From the NCBI RefSeq assembly GCF_030548175.1, contig NZ_JAUORX010000006.1, positions 1 through 64,000 of the forward strand: 64,000 bases of DNA. Reading direction: 5' to 3'. The notes under the pieces were generated by a model. It had not been told where the DNA came from and did not search any database. It saw nothing but the letters and a program-made list of their open reading frames with translations. Source of the stretch: Cognatishimia sp. 1_MG-2023 (GTDB lineage: Bacteria > Pseudomonadota > Alphaproteobacteria > Rhodobacterales > Rhodobacteraceae). Positions 1 through 10,630 of this stretch are shown piece by piece (positions within the stretch are counted from its first letter, which is position 1; each line of letters begins with the position of its first letter). The translations under genes were made by a program, and so were the position numbers.

Positions 1-1
1 G

Positions 2-1258
2 ACGCTCATTGCCGTTACAATGCAATTCATGTCTGCCGGAATGAAAATATCAGCTTTGTTCGCGAGTCGCCGGTTTGTCCCCCCCAATACAAACAATGTA
101 CCCCCGAGCAAATTACCCAAAATTTCGATGCTGGTACCGCTTTACAAAGAAACCGAAATTGCAGGTGCGCTTATACGCAGACTATCAACCTTGCGGTATC
201 CACACGCCCTTTTGGATGTCCTCCTCGTGTTAGAAGAAAAAGATAACCTCACTCGCGAGACTTTGGCGAAAACCAATCTACCAAAATGGATGCGTGTTAT
301 TGAGGTACCGGGTGGCAGTGGGCTAACCACCAAACCACGCGCGCTGAATTACGCGTTGGATTTTTGTCGCGGCGACATCATAGGCATCTGGGATGCCGAG
401 GATGCGCCTGATCCCGAACAGCTTATGGTCATCGCCAATCAATTTGCCCAAGCTGATGATGATGTGGCTTGTCTGCAAGGCATCCTTGATTACTACAACC
501 CCTATACAAACTGGTTATCCCGTTGTTTTACATTGGAATATTCCATGTGGTTTCGTGTCGTCCTGCGCGGCATGTCTCGATTAGGGGCCGCCATCCCCCT
601 TGGCGGCACGACCCTGTTTCTACGCCGTGATGTTATCGAAAAAATCGGACGCTGGGATGCCCATAACGTCACCGAAGACGCGGACCTTGGCGTACGTCTA
701 TGTTGTTACGGATACCGCACCGAGCTGGCCTTTACCGTCACGCAGGAAGAGGCCAATTGCCATATGAAACGCTGGGTGAAACAGCGCTCTCGATGGCTCA
801 AAGGGTATATGATCACCTTCCTCGTGCACATGCGTCACCCGCTGCGGTTCTATCGCAGACTCGGGTTGCGTAAATTCATTGGCTTTAACGTGATTTTCCT
901 AAGCACCCTGGCGCAGTTCCTACTGGCCCCCTTTATCTGGAGCTTTTGGTGCCTTGCCTTGGGCGTATCCCTGCCGTGGTTCGATGGCCTGCCCGCACCA
1001 TTGATGACAGGCGTCATTGCCTTATTTGTATCGGTTTCACTGCTGGACACCATCTTGGCCGGGTTGTCGATGATCGGCCAAAAACGCAATGGGTTGATCT
1101 TTTGGGCGATTACCCTGCCAATCTATTTCCCACTCGCGACGCTCGGCGCATACAAGGCCTTGTTCGAGCTGATAGTGAATCCATTCTACTGGGATAAAAC
1201 CGCCCACGGCCAAACGCCAGAAGGCCAATCCGCCAATTTCTCAGCTATCGGCGCTTAA
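2..1258 (+). CDS. Glycosyltransferase family 2, membrane-bound (5' end outside window)
   Basis: The reading frame is open back to the window edge, so the N-terminus is missing; the ATG at 20 is only the first internal Met. The visible part starts with a hydrophobic segment, then a GT-A domain with WDAEDAPDPEQ (nucleotide-sugar/metal site), TEDADLG (catalytic acidic pair) and the QRSRWLKG form of the QxxRW motif, followed by three or four membrane segments (about residues 285-385). This is the layout of processive or polysaccharide-synthesising family 2 transferases that use a nucleotide sugar at the inner face of the membrane. Related roseobacter proteins carry a further N-terminal domain; whether this one does cannot be seen. 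Acceptor and sugar are unknown. Its 3' end overlaps the convergent GntR gene by 18 bases. Confidence 0.85.
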   Translation, partial: TLIAVTMQFMSAGMKISALFASRRFVPPNTNNVPPSKLPKISMLVPLYKETEIAGALIRRLSTLRYPHALLDVLLVLEEKDNLTRETLAKTNLPKWMRVIEVPGGSGLTTKPRALNYALDFCRGDIIGIWDAEDAPDPEQLMVIANQFAQADDDVACLQGILDYYNPYTNWLSRCFTLEYSMWFRVVLRGMSRLGAAIPLGGTTLFLRRDVIEKIGRWDAHNVTEDADLGVRLCCYGYRTELAFTVTQEEANCHMKRWVKQRSRWLKGYMITFLVHMRHPLRFYRRLGLRKFIGFNVIFLSTLAQFLLAPFIWSFWCLALGVSLPWFDGLPAPLMTGVIALFVSVSLLDTILAGLSMIGQKRNGLIFWAITLPIYFPLATLGAYKALFELIVNPFYWDKTAHGQTPEGQSANFSAIGA

Positions 1259-1879
1259 CTTCAAACGCGTCTCAAAGGCCTGAGAAATATGGGTTTTCAA
1301 CGCCGCATAAGCGCCATCTTCATCACGGTTTTCAATCGCATCAACAATGGCCCCATGCTCAGACAATGCCATTTCGCCACGCCCCTCTGCTGCCAATGAC
1401 GTCGTTGCCAACAGCGCCATAGAACGATGTACCAAATCAAGCTGCTGCACCAAATACCGGTTGTGTGACGCCAAATGGATCATCTTGTGGAACCGACGAT
1501 TGGCACGCGCCAAAGCATTGGCATCCCCCACCAGATCCATATCTTCTTTGACCATCAATTGCAGAACACGCACCTCTTCCGGTGTGGCATGACGCGCGGC
1601 CAATCGCGCGGCCAAGCCTTCTAGCTCACTGCGCACCGCATACAGTTCTGAAAGTTGGTTGTGATCCAAAGATGCCACAATCAGGCTGCGCCCATCACGG
1701 GCCAACAAGGATTGCGTCTCCAGCCGCTGCAATGCCTCGCGGATCGGCGTGCGCGACACGCCAAATCTATCCGCCAAGTCACTTTCCACCAGACGATCAC
1801 CCGGCTTGAACATCCCACCGTCAATCGCGTCTAGGATCAACGTATAAGCGTCTTTTTGTTGCGGGCGCTGCTGGCTCAT
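1241..1879 (-). CDS. GntR-family transcriptional regulator, FCD subfamily
   Basis: A winged-helix GntR domain (FGVSRTPIREALQRLE recognition region, residues about 15-75) is followed by an all-helical FCD ligand domain (about 80-205) with the His residues typical of the metal/carboxylate site (RRFHKMIH, SEHGAIVDAI, KTHISQAF). The family binds operator DNA and releases it on binding an organic acid. The longer frame reaches 1933, but AAGGAGAT lies just upstream of the ATG at 1879, giving 212 aa, so that start is chosen. It is divergent from the HAD nucleotidase at 1980 and the 100-base gap must hold both promoters. The effector cannot be read from the sequence. Confidence 0.88.
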   Translation of the reverse strand: MSQQRPQQKDAYTLILDAIDGGMFKPGDRLVESDLADRFGVSRTPIREALQRLETQSLLARDGRSLIVASLDHNQLSELYAVRSELEGLAARLAARHATPEEVRVLQLMVKEDMDLVGDANALARANRRFHKMIHLASHNRYLVQQLDLVHRSMALLATTSLAAEGRGEMALSEHGAIVDAIENRDEDGAYAALKTHISQAFETRLKLSADS

Positions 1880-1979
1880 GCGGCCTATCTCCTTGTGCTT
1901 AGCGTCGAGCTTATGCATTTGCGCACAAAACATGCAAGCAAAGCATTGACTTGCAGCCCACCAAGTCTAGCTTGCGCCC

Positions 1980-2624
1980 ATGATTAAACCCGATTTCTCG
2001 CATGTGACGACCTGGGTCTTTGACCTAGACAACACATTATACCCGCCAGCGGTGCGCCTCTTTGATCAGATCGAAGAGAAGATGACTCAGTATATGGTCC
2101 GCACTCTTGGTATCAGCACAGAAAAAGCACACAGCATGCGCGCGGATTACTGGGCACGATATGGCACCACATTGTCCGGCCTCATGCGTGAACACGATCT
2201 GGATCCGGATCCATTTCTGGTCGACGTCCATGACATATCGTTCGAGGCGTTGATCCCTGATCCTAAACTGGCCGATCACATCCGCGAGCTGCCCGGCCGT
2301 CGTATCATCTACACCAACGGCACAGCGCCCTATGCCGAACAAGTTTTAGCAGGGCGCGGCCTAGATGGATTGTTTGATGCGATTTACGGCATCGAACATG
2401 CAGAATACCTGCCCAAACCAGAGCGCGCGGCCTTTGAAACGATCTTTGCGGCAGATGGGCTGGCACCGGAACGTGCCGCGATGTTCGAAGATGATCACCG
2501 CAATCTACAAGCGCCCCATGATATGGGTCTGCGCACCGTTCACGTGGCGCCAGAGGCCCATGCCGCCGACCACATTCATCACCACACAGACGACCTGACT
2601 GACTTTCTGAGCCGTCTCATGTGA
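1980..2624 (+). CDS. HAD-family pyrimidine 5'-nucleotidase
   Basis: A 214-aa HAD-superfamily hydrolase. Motif I is VFDLDNTLYPP with the nucleophile and acid Asp, motif II is the YTNGT segment, motif III Lys is in LPKPERAAF, and motif IV is MFEDDHRNL. The DLDNTLYP form and the length fit the pyrimidine 5'-nucleotidase group (YjjG/Sdt1-like), which removes phosphate from pyrimidine nucleoside monophosphates, including non-canonical ones. The cytosolic location and the substrate class are inferred from the family. The gene stands alone between a divergent GntR gene and a UbiH-like gene that follows after 62 bases with its own ribosome site. Confidence 0.85.
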   Translation: MIKPDFSHVTTWVFDLDNTLYPPAVRLFDQIEEKMTQYMVRTLGISTEKAHSMRADYWARYGTTLSGLMREHDLDPDPFLVDVHDISFEALIPDPKLADHIRELPGRRIIYTNGTAPYAEQVLAGRGLDGLFDAIYGIEHAEYLPKPERAAFETIFAADGLAPERAAMFEDDHRNLQAPHDMGLRTVHVAPEAHAADHIHHHTDDLTDFLSRLM

Positions 2625-2686
2625 CAGCCTGACGCTTGGCATTGCGTAGGCAAACGCATATCTAAACCAGACAGCAGGAGGCTGAG

Positions 2687-3883
2687 ATGCAAAACACATA
2701 TGACATCGTAATCTCGGGCGGCGGCATTGCTGGTCTGACGGCAGCAGCAGCCTTCGCACAGGCTGGGTTTTCGGTGCAATGTGTGGACCCAATGCAGCCC
2801 ATCACCGAACAGGACAAAGCCGGATCAGACCTGCGCAGCACCGCCTTTTTACAGCCCGCGCGCAGCTTACTTGAAGAAGCGGGACTTTGGGATCGACTGG
2901 ATGCACATGCTGCCCCGCTGCAAATTATGCGGATCGTTGATGCAGGCGGGCCAAAGGCAGAGCCGCGGACTGTCAAAGATTTTGACGCCAGCGATATTTC
3001 TGATCAACCCTTTGGCTGGAACCTGCCCAATTGGCTTTTGCGCCGCGAGATGATCGCGCAATTGCAAGAGATGCCGAATGTTGACCTACGGCTTGGCACG
3101 GCAACAACAGGATTATTCACCCGTGCGGCCGAAGCACAGGTACAGCTGAGTGATGGCAGCAAGAGCCGCTGCAAATTGGTGATCGCGGCCGACGGGCGCA
3201 ACTCCAAGATGCGCGATGCTGCGAATATCGGTGTAAAGACAACGCGCTATGGCCAAAAGGCACTGGCCTTTGCCGTGACACATCCTATCCCGCACGCAAA
3301 CGTCTCTACTGAAATTCACCGCACGGGCGGGCCATTCACACTGGTGCCCCTACCCGACTACAACGGTTTACCCTCGTCAGCTTTGGTCTGGATGGAGCGT
3401 GCACCACGCGCGCAAGACCTGTTCGATATGCCCGTCACAGATTTTGAACGCGAGATGACAGAACGCAGCTGCAGCTTGTTTGGCCCATTGACCCTAGCGT
3501 CAAACCGCACGATCTGGCCGATCATCAGCCAAGTCGCGGACCGCTTTATTGGCGAACGTTTGGCGTTGGTGGCCGAGGCCGCGCATGTCGTCCCCCCAAT
3601 CGGGGCGCAGGGATTAAACACGTCACTTGGTGACATGCGCATTCTGTTGGATTTGGCCAAAGCAGACCCTGCAAAACTTGGCGATGCCGCAATGCTGCAG
3701 ACCTATCAACGCAAACGTCACGGCGACGTGGCATTGCGCGTGAAGGGTATTGATCTGCTAAACCGCGCGTCGATGGTGGAAACTCCGCTGTTGCGGAATG
3801 CGCGAGCTGCTGGATTGAATGCGCTATATGGCTTGGCGCCGGTGCGCAAAATGCTCATGCAAATGGGCTTGGGCGCGCGTTGA
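2687..3883 (+). CDS. UbiH/UbiF-type FAD-dependent monooxygenase (ubiquinone synthesis)
   Basis: A 398-aa class A flavoprotein hydroxylase. It begins with the dinucleotide-binding ISGGGIAGLTAA motif, has the second FAD/NADPH motif around VIAADGRNSKMR (about residue 165) and the third FAD motif GERLALVAEAAHVVPPIGAQG (about 290, quoted here in parts as the GD-like segment and the PPIGAQG loop). These features define the UbiH/COQ6 family, which hydroxylates the aromatic ring of ubiquinone precursors at the membrane. Which ring carbon is used cannot be told. CAGGAGG lies seven bases before the ATG. A dispersed hairpin repeat (3899-3942) follows the stop codon and separates it from the convergent Lrp gene. 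Confidence 0.88.
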   Translation: MQNTYDIVISGGGIAGLTAAAAFAQAGFSVQCVDPMQPITEQDKAGSDLRSTAFLQPARSLLEEAGLWDRLDAHAAPLQIMRIVDAGGPKAEPRTVKDFDASDISDQPFGWNLPNWLLRREMIAQLQEMPNVDLRLGTATTGLFTRAAEAQVQLSDGSKSRCKLVIAADGRNSKMRDAANIGVKTTRYGQKALAFAVTHPIPHANVSTEIHRTGGPFTLVPLPDYNGLPSSALVWMERAPRAQDLFDMPVTDFEREMTERSCSLFGPLTLASNRTIWPIISQVADRFIGERLALVAEAAHVVPPIGAQGLNTSLGDMRILLDLAKADPAKLGDAAMLQTYQRKRHGDVALRVKGIDLLNRASMVETPLLRNARAAGLNALYGLAPVRKMLMQMGLGAR

Positions 3884-3898
3884 GGAATTCTGCACGCG

Positions 3899-3942
3899 CC
3901 GGGGCGCTGCCCCGGACCCCGAGGTATTTGGATCAAGAAAAA
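3899..3942 (+). repeat. Dispersed hairpin-core repeat, copy A
   Basis: A 7-bp hairpin (CCGGGGC / GCCCCGG, loop GCT, 3899-3915) is followed by the 26-base core CCCCGAGGTATTTGGATCAA plus GAAAAA (3917-3942). The same core occurs at six other places in the window. This copy lies between the convergent ubiH-like and Lrp genes, where it could end transcription from either side. Confidence 0.75.
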
Positions 3943-3955
3943 GCCTAAAGATACG

Positions 3956-4411
3956 TTAAAGCGGACCCGGGCGGCTTTCCTCAGACAAAAGCACATTCGC
4001 CTCGACATCGCCGACACCGGGCAATGTCATCACCCGACGGCGCAGGACGCGTTCAAAATCTGAAATATCGCGGGCCGTGACACGCAGACGGTAGTCATAC
4101 ATTCCCAAAACGTGTTCGACGGTTTGTACCTCTGGAATGGCAGCGACTGCGCGCTCAAAGTCGTCAAGGCTGACCCGACCTTTGGTCGCGAGTTTGATAC
4201 CCAAAAAGACGGTCACGCCAAAGCCCAGCTTTTCCTTATCCAGATCAAGTTTTCGCCCCGCAATGATCCCTGCCTCTTGCAGACGTTTGATGCGTCGCCA
4301 TGTGGCGGGTTGGCTCAGATCAAATTTGCGGCCCAACGCACCTGCATTTTGGGTCGCGTCCTGTGCCAGTGCTAGCAAGATTTTACGGTCAATATCATCC
4401 AATGTGATCAT
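3956..4411 (-). CDS. Lrp/AsnC-family transcriptional regulator (second of a tandem pair)
   Basis: A 151-aa Lrp/AsnC protein: an N-terminal helix-turn-helix (LSQPATWRRIKRLQEAGII, about residues 30-50) and a C-terminal RAM effector/oligomerisation domain ending in MTLPGVGDVEANVLLSE. Family members form octamers that wrap DNA and sense amino acids. Its ATG overlaps the stop of the upstream paralogue by four bases, so the two are translated from one message and may form mixed oligomers (inference). The pair is divergent from ilvC, which makes branched-chain amino acid metabolism a likely target. Confidence 0.9.
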   Translation of the reverse strand: MITLDDIDRKILLALAQDATQNAGALGRKFDLSQPATWRRIKRLQEAGIIAGRKLDLDKEKLGFGVTVFLGIKLATKGRVSLDDFERAVAAIPEVQTVEHVLGMYDYRLRVTARDISDFERVLRRRVMTLPGVGDVEANVLLSEESRPGPL

Positions 4412-4860
4412 AGCGGCAGGCTTTCATCGGCTTTGATCCGGGCGACATGCATCAATGCCTCGATGTCAGCGATATGCGGCAGGGCAAGGATTTGGGCGCG
4501 GTAGATTTGTTGATAGTGGACCATATCCCGCGCAATCACCGAAAGGCGCACATCAACGCGCCCTAGAAACGTTTGGATTTCAATAACTTCCGCAATATCA
4601 CGCGCCGCTGCAATAAAATCATCAAACGCGCGGGTTTGGGTTTTGTCCAAGGTAACGCGCAGGCTGACCTCGACCTCATAGCCTAAAGCGCGCCAATCAA
4701 TGATGGCACGCACACCGCGCAAAACCCCAAGTTCGCGCAGCTTCTCAATACGGCGCGATAGGCGCGTACCGCTCAGGCCCGTTTGCTCGGCCAAATCCGG
4801 AATCGACCGCATTGGGTCGCTTTGCATAAGGCGCAGAATGCGCCGATCAAGATCATCAAG

Positions 4861-4872
<12 letters not shown>
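4408..4872 (-). CDS. Lrp/AsnC-family transcriptional regulator (first of a tandem pair)
   Basis: A 154-aa Lrp/AsnC protein with the HTH around TGLSGTRLSRRIEKLRELGV (about residues 30-50) and a RAM domain with the ALPHIADIEALMHVARI end. It is only distantly similar to the paralogue encoded immediately downstream. It starts 120 bases from ilvC on the opposite strand. Its start codon lies inside one arm of a 10-bp inverted repeat whose other arm is near the ilvC promoter, which suggests autoregulation together with control of ilvC (inference). Confidence 0.9.
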
Positions 4873-6015
<1,143 letters not shown>

Positions 6016-6037
6016 GCGCCTAAGCTTAGAACATTTG

Positions 6038-6070
6038 AACGCCCTGCCATTTGGTGGGGCGTTTTTCTTT
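6038..6070 (+). terminator. Rho-independent terminator after ilvC
   Basis: An 11-pair stem (AACGCCCTGCC with GGTGGGGCGTT, two G-T pairs) with loop ATTT is followed by TTTCTTTT. It lies 23 bases after the ilvC stop codon. Confidence 0.85.
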
Positions 6071-6125
6071 TGGCGAACCACAATCCCTGCGCTAACCTTA
6101 AGCGGGAGTATTGAGGGAGGCCAAT

Positions 6126-6593
6126 TTGAACATTGAAAAACAAGACTTTGAAACGCAGACCTATATTTATGTACAAGGCAAGGCGCGCATCACTGACCCG
6201 ACAGCAATTGCCGCTGCAATGGGCGCAGCCTTTGCAGAGATTTTCGGCTTTATTCAAAAGGTTGGAATTACGCCGCTAAGCGCCCCGATCACCGTCTATA
6301 CCAAAATCCCCGGCACCAATATGAAGTTTCGTTCAGGCTTTTTTGTCACTCCGGAAGATGCCAAAAAGGCGACTGGTGACGTCAAAGCGGATAGCATCCC
6401 CGCTGGATCAGCCCTGCATGCGCAACACGTTGGCCCCTACATGGATTTAAAACAAACCCATGGTGCCATTTGGGGATATGCCAAATCGCATTCGCTCAAA
6501 TCATCTATGCCTGTTTGGGAAATCTACATTGATGATCCGGACAAAGCGCCAGCGGATAAGTTGCGAACCGAAGTTTACCATACTGTCACCTAA
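6126..6593 (+). CDS. GyrI-like / AraC effector-binding-domain protein
   Basis: A 155-aa stand-alone GyrI-like small-molecule-binding domain. Recognisable parts are the central GFFVTPEDAKK strand-loop, the conserved AQHVGPYMDLKQTHGAIWGYA helix (cited here as the HVGPY motif) and the C-terminal VWEIYIDDPDKAP segment that closes the family fold. Such proteins bind or hydrolyse hydrophobic small molecules; the ligand is unknown. There is no ATG at the start. The frame could open with TTG at 6111, but GAGGGAGG at 6113-6120 fits the TTG at 6126 much better. No DNA-binding domain is present. Confidence 0.75.
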   Translation: MNIEKQDFETQTYIYVQGKARITDPTAIAAAMGAAFAEIFGFIQKVGITPLSAPITVYTKIPGTNMKFRSGFFVTPEDAKKATGDVKADSIPAGSALHAQHVGPYMDLKQTHGAIWGYAKSHSLKSSMPVWEIYIDDPDKAPADKLRTEVYHTVT

Positions 6594-6669
6594 CCCGCGC
6601 ACAGCCCCGGTTCATCCCCGCACAGGCATTGCCCTTGTCCAAGGCCTGCGTTGATACGACTTAGGATGC

Positions 6670-7236
6670 ATGACCACATATGACATCCACGCAAGACAAG
6701 GGTTGCCCCAAGAGATGCAACTCTTGCTTCGGGATTATCCGCGCGAAGATTGGCCGGGTCACCCGAATTTCGCCACCGCCACCCAAAACTGGATGCGGGC
6801 CCACCAAATGTTCCGCCAACTTGGCGACATCATCGTAAAGGATACGGAAAAACTCCTTGAAAAGGAAATGGAAACAGAACGTTACGCCAGCCGCCTTAGC
6901 CATTACGGCAATCAACTGGTGAACAATCTGCATGGCCATCATCATTGGGAAGACCACAGTTTCTTTCCCGAGCTCGAAGCTGCCGATCCGCGGTTTCTGC
7001 GCGGGTTAGAGATGCTGGAAACCGACCATACAGAAATGGACGCGCTCCTTGACACCTTTACAGATGCCGCCAATCGCTACCTTCAGCTAGAGCGCCTTTC
7101 CCCAAAGGACACACGTGAAGAGCTACCAGCTATGCTGAAAGCGGGCGAAAGCATCAAACGGTTTCTAGACCGCCACTTAGCAGATGAAGAAGACTTGGTC
7201 GTGCCAATCATCTTGCATCACAAATTGCGTGGCTAG
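6670..7236 (+). CDS. Hemerythrin-domain protein
   Basis: A 188-aa four-helix protein with a hemerythrin HHE domain. The likely di-iron ligands are spread over MRAHQMFRQL, GHHHWEDHSFFPEL, LETDHTEMD and DRHLADEEDLVVPIIL. Family members bind O2, NO or iron, or sense redox state. The protein has no signal peptide, so it should be cytosolic. A hairpin terminator follows the stop codon. Whether it senses or stores a ligand cannot be told from sequence. Confidence 0.85.
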   Translation: MTTYDIHARQGLPQEMQLLLRDYPREDWPGHPNFATATQNWMRAHQMFRQLGDIIVKDTEKLLEKEMETERYASRLSHYGNQLVNNLHGHHHWEDHSFFPELEAADPRFLRGLEMLETDHTEMDALLDTFTDAANRYLQLERLSPKDTREELPAMLKAGESIKRFLDRHLADEEDLVVPIILHHKLRG

Positions 7237-7269
7237 ACGCACATAGTTTGATGCGTCTCGAAGTGAAAT

Positions 7270-7308
7270 CAATTGACCCTGCCCCAGTGGCGGGGTCAAT
7301 TGCATTTT
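7270..7308 (+). terminator. Hairpin terminator after the hemerythrin gene
   Basis: A 14-pair stem (CAATTGACCCTGCC with GGCGGGGTCAATTG, one G-T pair) with loop CCAGT is followed by CATTTT. It stands 34 bases after the stop codon and just before the ribosome site of the next gene. Confidence 0.7.
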
Positions 7309-7324
7309 GAGACGAGGTAAATTG

Positions 7325-8233
7325 ATGCCAGAAATTGCAGGCCGTCATTGGGCCATGATCGCGATCCTAGGATTTGTCTGGGGGTCCACATTTTTGTTGA
7401 TCGAATTGGCGTTAGAGGGGATGACGCCCGTCTGGCTTGCGGCCGCACGCATTAGCTTTGCAACGGTCTTGCTAACAACATTCTGGGGCTTTCGCGGCTT
7501 TCGTTTGTTCCATGACAAAAAGGCCTATCTGCCACTCGCTATCGCCAGTATTGGCAGTTCCGCTTTGCCCTTTTTCCTGATCAGTTGGGGGCAACAACAT
7601 GTCACCTCTAGCTTTACCGGCATTTGCATGACAGCCATCGCGCTGATGATCCTACCGCTGGCACATATCTTTGTTCCCGGTGAGCAGATGACCCCGCGCA
7701 AAGTTGGCGGCTTTGTCATTGGTTTCATTGGCGTCGCCATTCTGATCGGTGGTAAAGCCTTTGAAAGCACAGGGGCCGACCTCGAATTCTGGGGGCGTCT
7801 GTCTATCTTGGGCGCCACAGCCAGCTATGCGTGCTGCTCCATCATTGTGCGCCGTTTGCCGCCGGTCGATTCAGTCGGCCTTGCGACAATGCTGCTATGG
7901 TTTGGTGCAATTGTAATCATCCCGGTCGCCCTGATGGCCGAGGGCGTGCCCCAAACCCCTGATCGCCAAACCTTTTTGGTTGTCGCGGTGCTTGGCCTTA
8001 TCCCCACAGCCGCGGCCAATCTGCTGCGCGTCATGGTGGTCCGCGAAGCTGGCCCAACCTTCATGAGCCTGACCAACTATCAGGTGCCAATCTGGGCCGT
8101 CCTCATGGGAGCGTTGGTTTTGGGTGAACCATTGCCGCCAACCACCCTACTCGCCCTTGCATTGATCTTAGGGGGTGTTGGCCTCAGCCAATTTGGCGCG
8201 CTGCGGCGGTTATTCACAGGCCGCAGCGCTTAA
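7325..8233 (+). CDS. EamA/DMT-superfamily transporter
   Basis: A 302-aa inner-membrane protein with about ten hydrophobic segments in two EamA repeats; the first contains FVWGSTFLLIELALEGM near the start, the second the VREAGPTFMSLTNYQVPIWAV region near residue 245, both typical of the drug/metabolite exporter superfamily. The frame extends back to a TTG at 7307, but GAGG at 7314-7317 fits the ATG at 7325. Substrate unknown; many relatives export amino acids or other small metabolites. It ends two bases from the convergent glmM. Confidence 0.88.
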   Translation: MPEIAGRHWAMIAILGFVWGSTFLLIELALEGMTPVWLAAARISFATVLLTTFWGFRGFRLFHDKKAYLPLAIASIGSSALPFFLISWGQQHVTSSFTGICMTAIALMILPLAHIFVPGEQMTPRKVGGFVIGFIGVAILIGGKAFESTGADLEFWGRLSILGATASYACCSIIVRRLPPVDSVGLATMLLWFGAIVIIPVALMAEGVPQTPDRQTFLVVAVLGLIPTAAANLLRVMVVREAGPTFMSLTNYQVPIWAVLMGALVLGEPLPPTTLLALALILGGVGLSQFGALRRLFTGRSA

Positions 8234-8235
8234 AG

Positions 8236-9579
8236 TCAGACGCTGGCCTGAACCTCAGCGATGATGCCGTCCACAACGTCCGTCAGCAGCCCAGAGTCTT
8301 CGCATTCTGCCATTACACGGATCAACGGTTCTGTGCCGGATTTACGGATCAACAGACGCCCTTGGCCATTCAAACGCACCTCTGCATCCGCAATGGCCGC
8401 TTTTACCGAAGCAGCCTCTAGCGGCGCTTGCCCTGTACCATAACGCACGTTCTTCAATAGCTGCGGCACAGTCTCAAAGCTTTGCGATAGATCGCTTGCG
8501 GGCTTCCCTGTCTCAACCATCGCGGCCAGAAACTGCAAGCCTGCCAGCAGGCCATCACCCGTGGTTGCATAATCCGTCATGACAATATGGCCAGACTGTT
8601 CACCACCTAGATTAAAGCCGCCCTTGCGCATCCGCTCAACAACGTATCGGTCACCAACAGAGGTACGCTCCAGCCGCAAACCTTTGCTTTGCATAAACCG
8701 CTCAAGCCCAAGGTTTGACATTACGGTCGCCACCAGCGCCCCGCCCTTTAGACGCCCAGTCTGCGCCCAGCGATCTGCCAACAGCGCCATGACCTGATCG
8801 CCATCCGCAACCTTGCCATTTTCATCGATGATCATCACGCGATCCGCATCGCCATCCAACGCAATACCCACATCGGCACCATGCGCAACAACGGCTTCAG
8901 AGGCTGTTTGAGTATGGGTTGAACCACAATTCTCGTTAATATTGGTCCCGTTCGGCGACGTACCAATCTCGATCACCTCAGCACCCATTTCCCAAAGCGC
9001 CTCTGGTGCGGCGCGATAAGCGGCCCCATTTGCGCAATCGACAACAACCTTGATGCCTTTGAATGGCAAAGACGACGGCAACGCGCTTTTAACCCGCTCA
9101 ATATAACGGAACCGACCATCATCAATCCGCTTCGCACGCCCAATGTTCTGCGGCTGTGCAGCTTCAACACCTTCCAGCACAAGCCGCTCAATCTCTAGCT
9201 CTGCGTCATCAGACAGCTTAAAACCATCCGGACCAAAGAACTTAATCCCATTATCAATCGCCGGGTTATGGCTCGCAGAAATCATGACACCTAGATCGGC
9301 ACGCATAGATGTGGTCAGCAAACCAACCGCAGGCGTCGGCACAGGGCCAAGCAAAAGCACGTTCATCCCGGTAGAGGTCAAACCCGCCGTCAGTGCGCTT
9401 TCAAACATATAGCCAGACAAACGCGTATCTTTACCAATAACAACCCGGTGCTGGTTATCACCGTCATTGCGGAAATAACGCCCAACAGCCGCCCCCAGTT
9501 TCAACGCCATCTCGGCGGTCATTGGATATTGGTTGGCTGTGCCACGCACCCCATCGGTGCCAAAAAACTTACGTGCCAT
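8236..9579 (-). CDS. glmM: Phosphoglucosamine mutase
   Basis: A 447-aa alpha-D-phosphohexomutase that converts glucosamine 6-phosphate to glucosamine 1-phosphate for UDP-GlcNAc, the precursor of peptidoglycan and LPS. It begins with [13 protein letters not shown], carries the phosphoserine loop [13 protein letters not shown] (about residue 100), the metal loop LDGDADRVM (about 240), the sugar loop GGEQSGHI (about 325) and the C-terminal phosphate-binding [12 protein letters not shown]. It overlaps folP by 11 bases, so folB, folP and glmM are probably one operon. Confidence 0.98.
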   Translation of the reverse strand: MARKFFGTDGVRGTANQYPMTAEMALKLGAAVGRYFRNDGDNQHRVVIGKDTRLSGYMFESALTAGLTSTGMNVLLLGPVPTPAVGLLTTSMRADLGVMISASHNPAIDNGIKFFGPDGFKLSDDAELEIERLVLEGVEAAQPQNIGRAKRIDDGRFRYIERVKSALPSSLPFKGIKVVVDCANGAAYRAAPEALWEMGAEVIEIGTSPNGTNINENCGSTHTQTASEAVVAHGADVGIALDGDADRVMIIDENGKVADGDQVMALLADRWAQTGRLKGGALVATVMSNLGLERFMQSKGLRLERTSVGDRYVVERMRKGGFNLGGEQSGHIVMTDYATTGDGLLAGLQFLAAMVETGKPASDLSQSFETVPQLLKNVRYGTGQAPLEAASVKAAIADAEVRLNGQGRLLIRKSGTEPLIRVMAECEDSGLLTDVVDGIIAEVQASV

Positions 9580-10591
9580 CGTTAACTACTCCTGTCGTAA
9601 CAGCCTGCCAAAGGTCAAAAGCCTGCTTGGTTTCCGCCACATCGTGTACGCGAACAAATTGAATGCCTTGTGCGATGCCTTCCATCGCAACCGCCAACGA
9701 ACCGGGCACGCGATCTTGCGTGTCTGGCGCGTTGCCAATCGTGCCAATGAACCGCTTGCGCGACGCGCCTAGCAAGATCGGGCAGCCAAGGCTGTGAAAT
9801 AAACTGATACGCGCCAATAGCGCGAGATTATGAGTAAGCGTTTTGCCAAATCCGATCCCCGGATCAACGACAATCTGCCCACGGGACAAGCCAAGCGCCT
9901 CTAGCTGACTGACCTGCGCCTCAAGAAAATCGTAAACGTCCAACAGGACGTCATCATAGCTGGGATCATCCTGCATATTCGCCGGATCGCCCTGCGCATG
10001 CATGATACAAACCGGCGCGCCCTTTGCAGCCGCCAACGGTCCCAGCTCCGCATCAAAGGTGAAACCGGAGACGTCATTCACCAAAGTCGCGCCCGCCGCC
10101 AATGCGGCCGCCGCCACTGGGGCCTTGCGGGTATCAATGCTGATCGGCACGTCAATCTTTGGCGCAACCGCTGCAATCACCGGTGCTGTGCGCTCAATCT
10201 CGGCCTCAACTTCGACATAACCAGATCCCGGCCGTGTGGATTCCCCCCCAACATCAATGATCGTCGCACCTTGATCAATCATCGCCTGTGTCCGGTCGAC
10301 CGCCTGATCCAGCCCATTGAACTGCCCACCATCCGAAAAACTGTCTGGCGTCACATTCAAAATGCCCATGATCTGCGGCGTTGCCATCGGCAAACCTGCC
10401 ACATCCGCACGCGTGCCTATCAAATGCATCAATGCTTCTTGAGGAAGGTCAGCAACACCCGCAATCCGGGGTGCCTTGCCGCGTGTCAGGCATTCAACAT
10501 GGGTAAACCAGCACCAACCACCAGCAAGCGTCAATGCCTCTGGCGGACGCGCGGCGTCAGTTTGGGGTATGGGACGATAGTAGGTTTTCAT
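9569..10591 (-). CDS. folP: Dihydropteroate synthase
   Basis: The enzyme joins 6-hydroxymethyl-dihydropterin pyrophosphate to p-aminobenzoate, making dihydropteroate; it is the sulfonamide target. The TIM-barrel signature [13 protein letters not shown] is at about residue 100, then [15 protein letters not shown] and [15 protein letters not shown], and the C-terminal [12 protein letters not shown] phosphate loop. The family is usually about 280 aa; here some 90 residues precede the first signature, as is common in this group. The ATG at 10591 gives 340 aa; a GTG at 10612 is an alternative with a poorly spaced TAAGG. It lies between folB and glmM. Confidence 0.95.
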   Translation of the reverse strand: MKTYYRPIPQTDAARPPEALTLAGGWCWFTHVECLTRGKAPRIAGVADLPQEALMHLIGTRADVAGLPMATPQIMGILNVTPDSFSDGGQFNGLDQAVDRTQAMIDQGATIIDVGGESTRPGSGYVEVEAEIERTAPVIAAVAPKIDVPISIDTRKAPVAAAALAAGATLVNDVSGFTFDAELGPLAAAKGAPVCIMHAQGDPANMQDDPSYDDVLLDVYDFLEAQVSQLEALGLSRGQIVVDPGIGFGKTLTHNLALLARISLFHSLGCPILLGASRKRFIGTIGNAPDTQDRVPGSLAVAMEGIAQGIQFVRVHDVAETKQAFDLWQAVTTGVVNDGT

Positions 10592-10630
10592 GTCAATGGA
10601 ATGGGCGATCACGCCTTACTTGGCAAGAGT